Part shown: positions 36,039 through 48,768 of the stretch, piece by piece
Numbering within the stretch: the stretch's first letter is position 1
How the letters are laid out: each line of letters begins with the position of its first letter
NCBI RefSeq assembly: GCF_001411555.2
Contig: NC_049912.1
Coordinates: 31,101,514 to 31,165,513 of the forward strand
Source: Juglans regia
Taxonomy: Eukaryota; Streptophyta; Magnoliopsida; Fagales; Juglandaceae
DNA: 64,000 nucleotides
Direction of reading: 5' to 3'
Made by a program: the position numbers and the translations under genes
Notes under the pieces: model-generated
Told to the model about the DNA's origin: nothing
Seen by the model: the letters and a program-made list of their open reading frames with translations, nothing else
Databases searched by the model: none

Positions 36039-39000
36039 AAGTCCACATGGTATCCAGATTCCGCTGCAACTCACCATATCACACATGACTTCAATAATCT
36101 GAATCTCTCTTCAGAACCATACTGTGGTAGTGATCAAGTGTGTGTAGGGGACGGATCGGGTCTTCCAATACAAAACACGGGTGCTTCTTCCTTATCTTCC
36201 ACATCCTCCTATTTCTTACTTAAAAATTTGCTTCACGTTCCTAACATCACCAAGAATCTTATCTCTGTGTCCAAATTCTGTAGTGATAATTCATGTTTCT
36301 TTGAATTTCATGCCTCTTTTTTTTTCTGTGAATGACATATCGACGAGGTAGACCCTCCTCACTGGACCACTTTGTGATGGGCTCTACGTTTTTCCATCTG
36401 TGCAGCCCTCCACCTCCTCCTCCTCTCCATCTCTATCAGCTCATCTAGGCGAGAAAACCTCTCTCTCTCAATGGCATCGAAGGCTGGGTCATCCTCAATT
36501 CTCCACGCTGTCTCGTATCTTGCATTCCAACTGTTTGAAAGTCTCCTCACCCGAGCCTGCTTTTCAGTGCACCGAGTGTCCACTTGCTAAAGTTCATCAG
36601 CTTCCATTTTCTTCAACGAAGGCCCATTCATCTAAACCTCTTGAATTAGTTTGTGCTGATGTATGGGGCCCAGCCCACTCTGTTTCTAGAGAAGGGTTTA
36701 AATATTATCTGTCATTTGTAGATCAATTCACTCGGTACACTTGGTTTTATCCTTTAAAAGCAAAATCAGATGTCTCACATGCTTTTTCAATTTTTTTGCC
36801 ATATGTTGAACGTCTCTTTAACACTAAACTCATCACTCTTCAAACCGATGGGGGTGGTGAGTTCAAACCTCTTACGTCTCATTGTCAAAAACTTGGAATT
36901 CATCATAGATTTTCTTGTCCACATACCCATCAACAAAATGGGCTTGTCGAGAGAAAACATCGTCACATAGTCGACACTGGGCTTGCTCTCTTGGCCCAAT
37001 CGTCTCTCCCCTTTACCTTTTGGGTTGATGCCTTTGAAACTGCTGTTTATCTCATCAATCGTTTACCCACATCAACTCTCAAAAATAAATCTCCATTTTA
37101 TCAAATTTTTCATCATGATCCGGATTATAATTTTCTTAAGATCTTTGGCTGCCAATGTTTCCCAAATCTGAGACCTTATAATTCTCATAAACTACAGTAT
37201 CGGTCGTCCCCATGTCTCTTTTTAGGTTATAGTTCCACACACAAAGGCTATAAATGCATGGATTTACAAACCCATCGGTTGTACTACTCCCGTGATGTAA
37301 TATTTCATGAGGGCCTTTTTCCCTATTCTGAATCTCAGCCCAGCCCGGCCATCACACAGTCTAACCCGACTTCTACTCAAGCTTCCCTGCCCTTTCTTAG
37401 TCCACTTCCTTCACTCCTCGGCCCGGGCCCAATAGCTTTACCAAATAATTCCTCTTCCCCGTCTGTCTCTCCTTCTCCTTCCCCAATTTCTAATTCGCAC
37501 ACTCAAATCCCTAATTCCTCAGCACCCTCTGCACCCCCCATACTCGTTCCACCTCGCTCACCTATAATCACCCATGCACAGACCAACTCATCTAGACCTC
37601 GTGTTCGATTGGATGGCACAATCCCGTTCCCTCCACGGTCGTGCCTCACTACTACGGTCTCTCCACCCTAATCTCCTACCAGCTATACTGAAGCTTCTAA
37701 GCACTGATCATGGCGTGCAGCAATGTCTCAGGAGTATCATGCCTTAATCCAAAATAACACCTGGTCCTTAGTGCCTCCTAACCCCTCTATCAATGTTCTC
37801 GGTTGCAGGTGGATATACAAAACAAAACTTCATGCCGATGGGACTATCGAACGGAGAAAAGCCAGGCTTGTAGCCAAAGGCTACCATCAGCAGCAAGGTC
37901 TCGATTTTCATGAGACTTTTAGTCCTGTGGTAAAAGCCCCCACGATCCGACTTGTTCTGTCCATCGCTGTTGCTCGGGGTTGGCCACTCAGACAACTTGA
38001 CATTCAGAATGCGTTCCTTCATGGAACACTCACAGATCAGGTATACATGCATCAACCTCAAGGCTTTATCAATCCTCAATTCCCTGATTATATTTGCAAG
38101 CTGCATAAGGCCATTTACGGCCTCAAACAGGCCCCACGGGCTTGGTTTGCTCAACTAAGCTCATGGTTGTTAGATTACGGTTTTGTGGCTTCTCAATCCG
38201 ATGCTTCCTTGTTTACACTTCATCTTGGTGATCTGCACATCTACTTGTTAGTGTATGTCGATGATTTCATAATCACTGCTTCTAATCCTACGGCTATTGA
38301 TACCTTCATTCAGAACTTAAGCTTGGTTTTTCCTGTAAAGGATCTTGGAACTCTTTCATATTTTCTTGGGCTGGAAATTATTAAAATGAGTCATGGTTTG
38401 CTATTATCCCAACGAAAATACATTAAAGATCTTCTTACCCGTAGTAATATGCTTCATGCCAAGCCTGTCACTTCACCCATGGCTGCATCTTCAAAACTCT
38501 CTAAGCTGGATTTTCCTAGTTTTGATGATGTCACCATGTATAGAAGCATAGTTGGAGGTTTACAATATTTGTCTCTCTCAAGACCCGATATCTCTTATGC
38601 GGTAAATAAGGTGTGTCAGTTCATGCACTCACCTAAATTACCTCACTGGGTTGCTGTGAAACGCATACTCCGATACTTAAAAGCTACAATCAATCATGGA
38701 CTCTACTTCTCCTCTCAATCCTCTTTTGAACTGCATGCCTATTCGGATGCGGATTGGGCTGGATGTCCGGATGATAGAAGGTCTACGGGTGGATATTGTA
38801 TTTACTTGGGTAACCACTTGATCTCTTGGAGCTCCAAAAAGCAACGAACTGTTGCAAGATCTAGCACCGAAGCAGAGTACAAAGCTGTCGCCTCTTCAGC
38901 AGCTGAGTTAATCTGGCTTCAGACACTTATTTCAGAACTCGGGTTACCTCTTAATCATGCCCCAACACTGTGGTGTGATAACATTGGAGCCACCTACTTG

Positions 39001-39321
39001 GCTGCCAATCCAGTTTTTCACTCAAGAACAAAGCACATGGAGATCGACTTTCACTTCGTCCGAGCTCGAGTTGCTGCCAAGTCTCTAAAGATCTCATTCA
39101 TCAGCTCTAACGACCAACTCGCTGATATTTTCACCAAACCATTAGTTGCGGACAGATTTTTCAGACTTCGATCGAGTCTCAAGGTTGTTGATACACCCTT
39201 GGACTCGAGGGGGCGTATTAATATAGACTCTACTGATGCCTCAACAAACACCACTACAGAGAAATCAAGTGTAACAACCATCACTGCAGAGAAATCAAGT
39301 ACTACTGCAGAGGCACCGTAA
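36039..39321 (+). pseudogene. Copia retrotransposon pol (protease, integrase, RT, RNase H), broken
   Basis: The protease region (WYPDSAATHHIT, with the D-S-A site) continues in the gag frame to a TGA at 36333-36335. The rest is in the next frame, so a frameshift lies in or near the T-run at 36318-36325. Further in-frame stops are TAG 36349-36351, TAA 37669-37671 and TGA 37705-37707. Between them the integrase HHCC zinc finger (HRRLGHPQ..CTECPLAK) and the D, D, E catalytic positions (ADVWGP, TDGGGEF, NGLVERKHR) are intact. So are the reverse transcriptase (LLVYVDDFIITAS) and RNase H (SDADWAGCPDDRRSTGGY). The frame runs about 105 bp into the 3' LTR before stopping. Confidence 0.92.
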
Positions 39322-39473
39322 ACATCTTTCTTTCTGTTTTTTACCTCAAGTTGTAACCACTTTTTATTCTTTTCGGACTCTCTAGAAGTGTGTAACAACT
39401 ATATAAATCTGCTACACTAGTACAGTAAATACACAAGGGAGAAATGAATTCTAGAAATCGTATTATTCTGTCA
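39216..39473 (+). repeat. 3' LTR of the copia element
   Basis: Same length as the 5' LTR with four differences (C/T or G/A), all transitions. Confidence 0.92.
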
Positions 39474-39478
39474 CTGTC

Positions 39479-39841
39479 GACGTACGCAGCCGGGAGATCA
39501 TCCAATGAAAGGAAATTAGAAAAGGGTCTGTACGTACTGTAAATAATTATAGCATTCATGAATATTATTGTTTCAAAGACACAGGAAATTAAGAAAAATA
39601 ATTTTTTTTAATCAAATATAAAATTGAAAAGGACAACGGCCTATGATATATTTTGGTTCTAAATTAATTTAAAACCATTTCCTACATCTTTCTTTAAAAC
39701 TGTACTACAGTTTTAACAAACTCATTAACCATGTTCAACATAATTTACCCGCTACATGTGAGTACGTATACTTAGTATATCCAAATTAATAGTCACGAAG
39801 TGATGATGTCTAATTTTCATGTGCGGATCGAAGATCAAGTA

Positions 39842-39875
<34 letters not shown>

Positions 39876-40603
39876 ATTGCCCAGTCAAATGATCACCCGC
39901 GGTGGGGCAAAACGACCTGCGTGGATTTTGATTTTAATCATGTCTCATGCAAACAAGCGGGACACATTATAAATTAAAGTATGCCACGTTCGTTGCCCAC
40001 TTGCAAATTACCAACTTGCATGTCCATATATATATCCTTCCAACACATGCACAACAAAAAAAAAAAAACAATATAAAGAGGCTACTAGGGCGATCGATCG
40101 GGATATTAATTTGGAGCTGCCTCTGCTTCTACAAGTTGAGTTATATATTAATTAATTAAAGCCAAGTTGCAGTGGCGCAGATGTTGATTCCTTGATCCAT
40201 GCAAAGACCAGTACTATATATTTTAATGCAAGATTCAAATATGTACTCTCCGTGCATGCATGGACTAATATATACTGAAAATTAATCCCAGGCCTTTGAA
40301 TTTTGAAAAAGAAAATGCTAGCTAGCTATGATCATGTATATAATTGAAATTAAATTTAATTATTTAAGTTCCTCATGCACAATAGAATCAAATATATGAT
40401 GAACTGAAAGGACAATGAAATCATGACTAGGATTTATCAGAAAGCATATATATATATGGTCAACATATTAATTAATAAATTACTCGTTCGCGGTAAAAAA
40501 GTCACAATATTCACGAATCACGGCGTGTTTTACGCGCAGTAATATTTATCTGTGTTTCTAATTATCTTCACACCCTATATACATACGTACATTATATACA
40601 TAT

Positions 40604-40671
<68 letters not shown>

Positions 40672-41284
40672 GTACCATATCACCCCGGAATGACGACTAA
40701 GATATATTACACTGTCTCGGAGGAATATGATGGTAAAATATAGTACTGATGGACAACGTCGATTTTCCTGCAGTCTCAAATTCCCCAGAGAGATTAATAA
40801 GCGCATCGCACGTACGTACATTGTTTAATCCATTTTCCTGCAGTCTGAATTAATCCATTACGCTCACAACAAAGTTGAATTATTTTTAGGCTTCAGGAGT
40901 ACTTGCCACTGATTAATTTCTTCGATCTGTAAAAAATATCTTCTGAGAACTAGCGTTCCACTCCATCGGTGCAAGAAGAACATCAAGAAACTAGAGAAGA
41001 ACTAAGGAAGTTGGAAAACATGAGAGCAAACTTACTGACAATTCACACTGACTTGCATATAGAGTACTGCATCTTCCAAACTACGTACACAAAACATGTC
41101 CGCTCAGATTTTCTTTTCTTCTTTTTTGAAAAAACACAGAAAACTCCCAAAAGAACACACATATATTGTATGGCCATACATAAAACATGATAAAAATACA
41201 CTACATGAATTGTACCGCGCTTAATGTAGGAGCTAGCTAGCGATCTCCAGAAAGGATCGATGGTAAAGGGAAACAGTATAACAT

Positions 41285-41325
<41 letters not shown>

Positions 41326-41527
41326 GCAGTACTTAATATGATATTACATATATCAGTGTATCAGCTCCAGCCATTGCCATCTGAAAATCTAAGTACAGTA
41401 CTACCAATTCCCAGTGTGGATCTCAATGATCCATGATACACGATCCAATCGACCCATATGGCTATATCAGAAATAAAAAAAGAAGCAAAAGAATCATTCA
41501 TGAGCATTAAAATATATATTTAATTTG
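39479..41527. other. Intergenic AT-rich DNA with microsatellites; PYL 3' flank
   Basis: Holds (AT) tracts at about 39843-39872, 40616-40668 and 41288-41325. The open frames across them (40552-40743 and 40558-40821) are products of the repeat. No gene is recognised. The last ~150 bp may be the PYL 3' UTR. Confidence 0.55.
40616..40668. repeat. (AT)n microsatellite
   Basis: About 26 consecutive AT units preceded by ATAC/CATA repeats. Confidence 0.95.
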
Positions 41528-42154
41528 CTAGTTTCTCGCTGTATTCTCAGCGACCTGAGCCAAAGATTGTAAATTGCAACGTACTATTGTATCCACAAAC
41601 ACGCAAGTCTCTTCCTTGGTATTACCCGGCGGCACATCAACAACGTAGGACTCGACAACTATCGTACTGTTGACGGCGGACGAGGCGGCATGAAGGGTGG
41701 TAACGGACCGGTAATTGTGGAGACGGTGGTCCCCACCGACGACGCTAAAGCTGAGGACGTGGCTCTCGTCGTCGAGGATCTCGAGGCGCTCGGTGCTGGA
41801 GGCGGCGGGCAGTCCCGACACCACTTGGACCTCTCGGATAGTGCCCACGTCACCGTCGCCGTCGATGACGTGGCAGCTCTTGAGGAAGTGCTTGTAGGCC
41901 TGCGGCTTGTCGAATCGTCGGACCAAGGACCAGACGGTCGAGACGGGAGCGTCGATGGTCTGGACCACAGCGGAGCAGCACTGGTTGGACCCGAGGGTGT
42001 GGGTATGGTGGAAGGCCACCAAGTCGGGTACTGGGTCGACTCGGTTGTGCAAAAGAGGGTTGATTTGGAAGTGTTTATGGCGGTTGAGGGTAGCGGTTGC
42101 GGTGTGAATATTGGTGGGATTGGTTCTGTGGAATTGTAGCGAGGAAGCTGGCAT
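41528..42154 (-). CDS. PYL4: Abscisic acid receptor, PYL4/5/6 type
   Basis: Soluble START-domain receptor; on binding ABA it inhibits clade A PP2C phosphatases and so activates SnRK2 signalling. Single exon, 208 aa, as usual for this subfamily. I chose the ATG at 42152-42154 ([10 protein letters not shown]), which matches the N-terminus of PYL4/5/6 proteins. An in-frame ATG at 42197-42199 would add 15 residues and is less likely. Visible features: the ABA-contacting lysine in AYKHF (K88), the gate loop SGLPA (113-117), the latch HRL (143-145), NYRSVTTLH, and [18 protein letters not shown] leading into the C-terminal helix with [12 protein letters not shown]. All ligand-pocket motifs are complete. 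An antisense open frame of 149 codons (41690-42139) is a shadow of the GC-rich coding strand. Assignment to PYL4 rather than 5 or 6 is uncertain. Confidence 0.95.
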   Translation of the reverse strand: MPASSLQFHRTNPTNIHTATATLNRHKHFQINPLLHNRVDPVPDLVAFHHTHTLGSNQCCSAVVQTIDAPVSTVWSLVRRFDKPQAYKHFLKSCHVIDGDGDVGTIREVQVVSGLPAASSTERLEILDDESHVLSFSVVGGDHRLHNYRSVTTLHAASSAVNSTIVVESYVVDVPPGNTKEETCVFVDTIVRCNLQSLAQVAENTARN

Positions 42155-44599
42155 AATGTCTTCTCTCTTTAATTCCTGGGATTGATGGTGTTTTTCCAAG
42201 TTAGGTACTTGGGGGCTGGTTCTAATATTGCTAGAATATGGCAGTATGTCCTTTTTTTTATGCCTGTTTGACAGACTGACTACGAGACTGCTGCGAGAAT
42301 TTTGGGTTGGGCTATTTTTATGCCGTCAACTTTTAGGATTAGTTTTGCTGTTTGATCCGGAAATTATCAATTTTCATTTCTTATCAATTTTCAATTTTTC
42401 CAAATGATTAAAAAATATGCATAAAAAAGAATTGATATAAAAAAATATGAATAAAAAAGAATTGATATAAATAAGTCAGATATAAATAAAATAAAGCGTA
42501 GAGAGGAAAATGAGGAATTTTGCTCACGCCAGACTTACGAGTGGATCTGCGTAAATTAAGGATTGGTTCAGTTATATAAAATTAAATTATTTTATTTCAT
42601 CTAATCATAAAAAATTTTTAAAATTATTATACAAAATTTAATAAATAATTTAATTTTTTTAAATTTTAAAATAAAAATAATATTAAAATTTATATTATAA
42701 TAATATTTTATTCAATTTTTAATAAAATATCTCATTTTATTTCATCTTATTTAAACTGTATAACTAAATCAGACTTTAATTGCACCTTGTTTTTTCGCTT
42801 TAATTATCCATTTCTTAACTTCTAACCACAGCGCACATAGATCACTTCTTAATTTAAGTATTTATTATTCTTCTTGTCACTATCAACCTATTATTTTTTT
42901 TCAAACATTTTTGTGTTAATTAATTAGGCTAGTTGAAGACTATTGAGAATAGGAATAGACTTCTCTTTTTGTGTTAATTAATTAGGCTAGTAGAAGGTTA
43001 GTTGGGTGAGCGTATTAATGCGTAGAATCACTTATAATTAAATTTTTTTTAAAAAAAATTAAGATTCTAATTTTTTATTTGTTCTAGTGAAATATCTGGA
43101 CATTTATGATTCTCGATGAAAAAACTTGGATAATGTTGTCCAAAGTAGATCACATTAATTGAACCAAGCAAATAATAATAATAATAATAATAATAAAAGA
43201 TAGTTTATGATTTAAGTAATTAAATGAATATTAATACTAAATTTCATTGAAGATCATGAGAGTTCTTAATTAAATATTCCGATCAATCTGGTTTGAAAAT
43301 CCTACTTTTTCAAGCTCTTATAAATTACTATATAAAATAATTTATCTATAAGCCGGTTTACCACCCTATACCCCTCACACCCTACGTGTCCAACTACTTA
43401 CAATTCAATTGGCTAATTGACTATCAACCACTGGTGCACCAGTCTTGGTAAGTGAGAGTAATGGACACACGATGTACGAATAAAGTAAATTCGACAAAAT
43501 TTATTATTGTCTGTATAGATTAGATTTTTTATATTTAATAAAAACTGTATGCATTTATATTAATCTTTCGGAATTAATAGTGATATGCTAAGTGTACCCA
43601 AATCTTATATGAGTATAAGATTTTTTTATCAGGTTTATTTATTAATGGGCAAATAGATACATTAATGTATGAACAACAAAAGTGTACGTACGACTTAGGA
43701 AAGAGTATCCTTAACTTGAAAGTATGTTCCAAAAGAACTTAAAGACATGCATCATGGACAAAATTGATCGAACAAGTTTGAGTACTTCAATTTTGAAAGC
43801 CAATGTTCACGGCCTCTATCGAAAGTATTATCCATTTTGAAAACAGATAACCGTTTGACACATATGGTTCAACACCATGTTAAGCTGACGTTACTGCATT
43901 GCCAAAATTATGCAAAATCTTCCAACTTCAAGTATCCAAACACACGCGATATTTAAGCTTTAAGAGAAAATAAGAGACATTAGATATGATAGAATCGCTG
44001 AAGTTAAAAAGCCCAATCATCGGCATATATATATATATAAGTTTAACAAAAACTCTATAGGCAACCGACCGGGAGAATTGGAGAGAAACTGCGTCCTACA
44101 TGGCAAAATAAAAACGACGCCGATTACTCTTTTCCCCTTCGTCTTTCTCAATTTCTCCTATTTTTGAATTCCCTTTCATCTTCCATAAAAGAAAGAGAAC
44201 ACCTATGTCAGAAAGAGGAGTCAATTGAGTATGTATAACAAAAAGGAGCCAAGTAATGCGTATGGAAATAATCAAATCAAATGTAATAATAAAATCAAGT
44301 TCTTGATTTGAAGTCTTCAATAGAAATACTAGCCATATGCAAGCTGATCAAGAGTGAAATACACAGGTTTCATATCCACCGGAGAAGAACTTGATTAGGA
44401 TGTAAGTTTGGTAATTGGATCGCCTTCTCTTATAGATCAAAAGAGCACAAAGGTTTTCTTTATTTTCCCTTTTATTAAATTTAATTAGTGAAATAACAAG
44501 TGACTTCTAAGGAAGTAATCTAGCACCAGGTTACTGAACAATAAAATAGACCATGTTATTGAAGAATGACATTGAAAAACATAAACAAAACGTTTTTCA
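42155..44599. other. PYL upstream region and intergenic DNA
   Basis: Promoter side of the PYL gene; CATAAAAATA near 42312-42321 (minus) could be a TATA element but is distant. Includes the recurrent AT-rich element (42563-42772), a ~56 bp direct duplication around 42910-43000 (GTGTTAATTAATTAGGCTAG) and an (ATA)n tract near 43170-43195. No gene is recognised. Confidence 0.5.
42563..42772. repeat. AT-rich TIR element (recurrent family)
   Basis: Ends TTGGTTCAGTTATA and TATAACTAAATCA in inverted orientation (about 12 bp), with the family interior. About 210 bp, like the copy at 15526-15737. Confidence 0.7.
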
Positions 44600-45828
44600 T
44601 TTTTATAGGTTCAGAAACACATGATGATACCTCCACACACAACACTTCAAAAAAGTGGACTTGAATTTAGGACTCACAAGCACCTGTGTATTGCACACAT
44701 ACAAAAACTTTTAAAATTTCAATACGGCCCTCTTGAAGCAGCGACAGAGAAATCCAGGTTACGAAGGCTAATATAAAATGGTGAATTACTGGCCCCTGGT
44801 TTTCCTCATTGGAACTTTTTGTACGTTGAGATGCTGAAAGTACACATGTCAATGCCAGGTCTCAGAAAGCAGGTGCAATCAGATAAATTAGTAGCTTGCC
44901 TTGACCGTATACGGAGGTTAGAGAAGGGACCTTTCTCCTGAATTACAAATTAATTGTCCATGAGATGCATGGTCACAGTCCCACTCATAATTCTGATGAG
45001 CTTTACTGCCTCCTATGAGCCAAAGAAGCTTCAAAAGCTATCAGATAAAATCTCAGTAAGTTCCAACAGAAAGATCTCCACAGAAATAATTCCAATGAGT
45101 TTATAAATCAACTGAAATGAACACAGCCAGTTAAATAATAGCAATCAAAGTCAAGACCAAGTATGACTAATTTGTTTTGATCAAATTCAGGGAGCATATA
45201 ACAACCCTCTCCCTATGGGTGTCGAAGAAAAATCTCCCTTGGGTGTTCTTGGCATGCTCTCAAAGAAAATTGACAGCATAAACAGTGTGTCACAACTCAT
45301 GATGACCAAAAAAAAAAAAATTGCTGACAAAATGCCAATGCCTACCCATTGGTTCAAAACACCAACATAACCCCAAAGAAAAAAAGGCCAGAAATAAAAA
45401 AAATCGAAGATGATCTAAAAGTTTCAATTCAGAAGAAAAAAAGAAGACAGAAAATCAAACTCATTTAGAAAGAAGAATAAGAATAAGAATAAGAGGAAAG
45501 AGGTGATGCTTACGATAAGCATCAAACGGATGTTTGGATCAATACAGATGTCTTTTCTTCACCATCCTTGACTAGTTAACAAGCTCAATCCTTCTAATAA
45601 TCCCGTAGTAATAGGTACAAAAGTCACATATCTGCATCATATAGGCAATCAGGCGCATATTAAACCCCAGCTTCTTTGAACACTAAGGTGAGAAGTTTAA
45701 ACCAGATCCCAATGCTGACAGCAACACAAGTATAATTAGTAATTTTCTTTGAACACTAAGGTGGGAAGTTTAAACTAGATCCTAATGCTGAACACTAAGT
45801 TGAATAAAGTTAAAAAGTTAACTTTAAC

Positions 45829-46040
45829 TTTGTTTTCAGAGATGAGATGAGATGAGATGAGTTGAGATTAAAGTTAAAAAGTTGAATAAAATATTGTTAA
45901 AATATATTTTTTAATATCATTGTTGTTTTAGGATTTGAAAAAGTTGAATTGTTTATTTTATTTTATGTGGGGATTTAAAAAAATTGTAATGATGAGGTGA
46001 GATGAGATAAGATGAGATGAGATGTTTTTGGAAAACAAAC
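45829..46040. repeat. AT-rich TIR element (recurrent family, least decayed copy)
   Basis: Ends TTTGTTTTC and GAAAACAAA in inverted orientation, with repeated GATGAG units inside each end and the interior GTTGAATAAAATATTGTTAAA..TTTGAAAAAGTTGAATTG. It sits inside a short local duplication: AATGCTGACAGCAACACAAG occurs at about 45713 and 46159. Confidence 0.75.
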
Positions 46041-46207
46041 AAGGCCCTTTTTTGTACCGAGTGCATGGTAGCATAAGCTACCGAGGTTGAGTGAGCTTCC
46101 TCTTCTATATAATTAGTAATTGCCCACTTCTGTGTTTTTCAGTTTAGTCCTAACCTAAAATGCTGACAGCAACACAAGAAGGTGCGCATCACATCGTATC
46201 AATAGCA

Positions 46208-46209
<2 letters not shown>

Positions 46210-46256
<47 letters not shown>
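46210..46256. repeat. (CT)n microsatellite
   Basis: About 23 CT units. Confidence 0.95.
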
Positions 46257-46261
<5 letters not shown>

Positions 46262-47340
46262 ATACAACCTCACTAATCCAGAATTACTGGTGTGGATCCA
46301 ACCTAAATTAGAGTTTGAGAAACTGTTTCTGGTTAATATCGATATCAGTTGTAGTGAATTAATGAAGTGATCTTGTTCATTTATTTAACAGATACGACTC
46401 ACTGCTCCCCACCTTCCCTCTCTCACAATATCAAAAGGGGGGAAAACCGAAAAAGTAAAGGCTTTAGAGACTCGTACCATCAAAAGGAGATACTGAGTTC
46501 AGCCTTCAGAGATGTGAGTCTAGAATCTACCCATTAGCCACTAACTTTGCTTTGAATCAATAACCACTTTTTTCTTATTAATAAAGAAGGTTATTCCTTA
46601 TAACCGGAAACAAAGAAAGACAAAAATAATGCTCACATTATTTGTGGGAGACTCCACCAAGTCATACAGGGTTAGATAGCTGCAAAACAGATACAGTTAT
46701 AAACTTATATGCAAGCAAGGACCAAAAGAGAGAGAGAAAAAAAAAAAACTTCAAATGGCCTCAATGCATGTGATGGATAAAACACCCCAAAGAATAGTTG
46801 ATTACACAACATGTACAGCAGCACGAGTATCCATTACCAAATAAATCAATTCACAGCTTTGGGTAGCACTACTACGTACTTTTTTCCGAACTTTGCAGAG
46901 GAGAAACTACTACATTTATAAGGAAACCAAAGTAAATAGCCGACACCCTGACAAATAAAAGAACAATAAATGCTGAGTCTGAAATGGAATTAGCCAGATT
47001 CCGGGGGAGTTTAGTGCTTGGCCCCTGGGAATCAAGTAACGGCCAGGTGAGAAAACAAAAGCTCAGTTATATCTGAAGTTGGATATAGATATTGGGAAAT
47101 TAAAGAAGATGATGATGAAAGGAAGAGAGAGATTAAGTGGGGAACAGTAAGGCGGAGAAACCTACCGGCTACCACCGGTCTGTCCGAAATCCTTGAGTTT
47201 TGTGATGTTGCATGAGCAAAAAGAGGTAGTTGAGAAGCTTGGAACACCCGCGGTAAAGGGTAGGGTGGTGTAGATGAGTGGAAATGAAGAGGATAGATCA
47301 AGAATTTTACGTGAAGAAGTGGCTTCGATTGATCGTGATT

Positions 47341-48107
47341 CGTTGCGTGTGTTATAGGGTGGGACTGTCCATGTGATACTTATGATTTTAGAATGCTGCT
47401 ACGTCACAAATGACGTAGTTTTATAGATTTATTTTATAATAAAAATAATTTTATAATTTAAAAAATTATATCATTATTTTATATAATATTTTTGTGATTA
47501 AAATATTTTTCATAATTTTAAGCTACAATACGCTCGTGTGAGTGGGACTATCCAATTGGTTGTGACTACCTTGTAATAGTCAAATGCTGTTTGGTCTCTC
47601 TATTGACTTCTTCGAGCTTTGTGGGCTTTTGAGCCCATTAAATCACCCATCCTGTGAAATGTTGGACAGCTATGGCCCGAAGATTTTGTTCGCTTTTAAG
47701 ATTAATATTAGGCCTCGTTTGGATTATAAAAATATTTTATTTTATTTTATCTTATTATTATAATTTAATTAAATTTTTATATAAAATATAATAAATAATT
47801 TAATATTTTTAAATTTTAATTTAATTTTTTTAAATTTTAAAATAATAATAATATTAAAAAATAATATTTCAACAATATTTTTTTTTTAACTTTCATTTAA
47901 AATCATCTCCGGACATTAGATTGATTGAATTTCATGTTCTATATTATATATGTCTGTGAGATAAGAATGCAAGTGCAGAGAAACAATGCAAAAATAATTG
48001 CTGCAAAAACTAAAGAGAAAAAGGAAACGCATGAGATCTGGCAAATGAAATTCTATTTTACTTTGCTTAGCTTGCAACTTTACAAAGTTATGATGATGTA
48101 TCTAATT
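47341..48107. other. Intergenic AT-rich DNA
   Basis: Contains a further decayed copy of the recurrent AT-rich element (about 47710-47910, starting GGCCTCGTTTGGATTAT). No gene is seen; the 79-codon frame at 47925-48164 spans the CACTA-like boundary and is not convincing. Confidence 0.5.
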
Positions 48108-48283
48108 CATTACGAGAAAAAGAGATTTTTGCGGCTCAATTTATTTTCGGCGACCAAAATCTAGCCGCAATAAGTGATTTTACTGTAGTTATTGCGGCAA
48201 TTGTATAACTGTTACGGCGACACGGTACTGCTGCTAAAAAGGTATGTTGGTTTGAGACTTTTTGGGGCAATATAAAGTCGCCG

Positions 48284-48724
48284 TAGAAGGTAATGATTTT
48301 AAAATTTACCCTTCTATTTCTTCTATAATATTGTAGACTTTTTGTTCGCTAAAAAGGTATTACCATTCTATAATATTTATCACTATTATATATAAATAAA
48401 AAATAAAATCACTATAATATTTATCACTATTAAATATAAATAAAAAATAAAATTATTATAATATTTATCACTATTATATATAAAAAAAATCAATCATTAA
48501 TAAGACCCACAATTTTTTCAATTATCTATCCAGAAGTCAACAGTTCAACATATTTAATACATCCAAACAATTCAAAATACTCTCGATGAGATCCACAAAC
48601 TCATTTCAATCTCTACTTATAACTATTTACTAATATTCTCAACACTTCTCAAATATTCTCACTACCCAAATGTAGGTGGGGGAGAAGAAATAAAAGGGTA
48701 AATTTTAAAATCATTACCTTCTAT
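48284..48724. repeat. Foldback with 41 bp inverted ends inside the CACTA-like element
   Basis: The 41 bp at 48284-48324 (starting TAGAAGGTAATGATTTTAAA) are repeated in inverse orientation at 48684-48724 with one mismatch. Between them a ~45 bp unit (TATAATATTTATCACTATTA) is repeated three times in tandem. Confidence 0.85.
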
Positions 48725-48768
48725 TCCTTCTTTAGTTCATGATAGTCCATTTTTCTCTCTAAATTTAG

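Larger units (their letters stand above)
34797..39473 (+). mobile_element. Ty1-copia LTR retrotransposon, 4.7 kb, recent
   Basis: Direct 258 bp LTRs (34797-35054 and 39216-39473) differ at four positions. A 5 bp target duplication, CTGTC, flanks the element (34792-34796 and 39474-39478). After the 5' LTR comes a primer-binding site like TGGTATC..AGAGCC (initiator Met-tRNA type). Before the 3' LTR is a purine tract (GGACTCGAGGGGGCG). Domain order is gag, protease, integrase, reverse transcriptase, RNase H, which defines copia. Several stops and a frameshift break pol, so this copy cannot move on its own. Confidence 0.95.
44600..47340 (-). other. Possible spliced non-coding or unrecognised transcript
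   Basis: Less AT-rich than its surroundings and showing exon-like blocks on the minus strand. A leader-like block at 47170-47340 ends at a good donor (..GTAGCCG|GTAGGTTTC). A block near 46636-46679 follows TTTTGCAG and precedes GTGAGC. Another near 45490-45640 follows GATGCAG and precedes GTAAGC. No long reading frame links them; the 89-codon frame at 47032-47301 has no known domain. It could be a long non-coding RNA or a decayed gene. This is inference from splice-like signals only. Confidence 0.25.

Noticed and set aside
40552..40821. Open frames on both strands across the (AT)n tract
   Set aside because: The translations are runs of alternating Ile/Tyr or His produced by the microsatellite.
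40969..41190. Coiled-coil-like frame (EEHQETREELRKLENMRANLL)
   Set aside because: Short, without a plausible gene context or splice partners, and flanked by AT microsatellites.
41690..42139. 149-codon plus-strand frame opposite the PYL gene
   Set aside because: It is the antisense shadow of the GC-rich PYL coding strand and has no domain of its own.
44620..45060. snoRNA-like C boxes (ATGATGATAC near 44621, CTGATGAG near 44993)
   Set aside because: No D box (CTGA) at the right distance and no terminal stem could be found.
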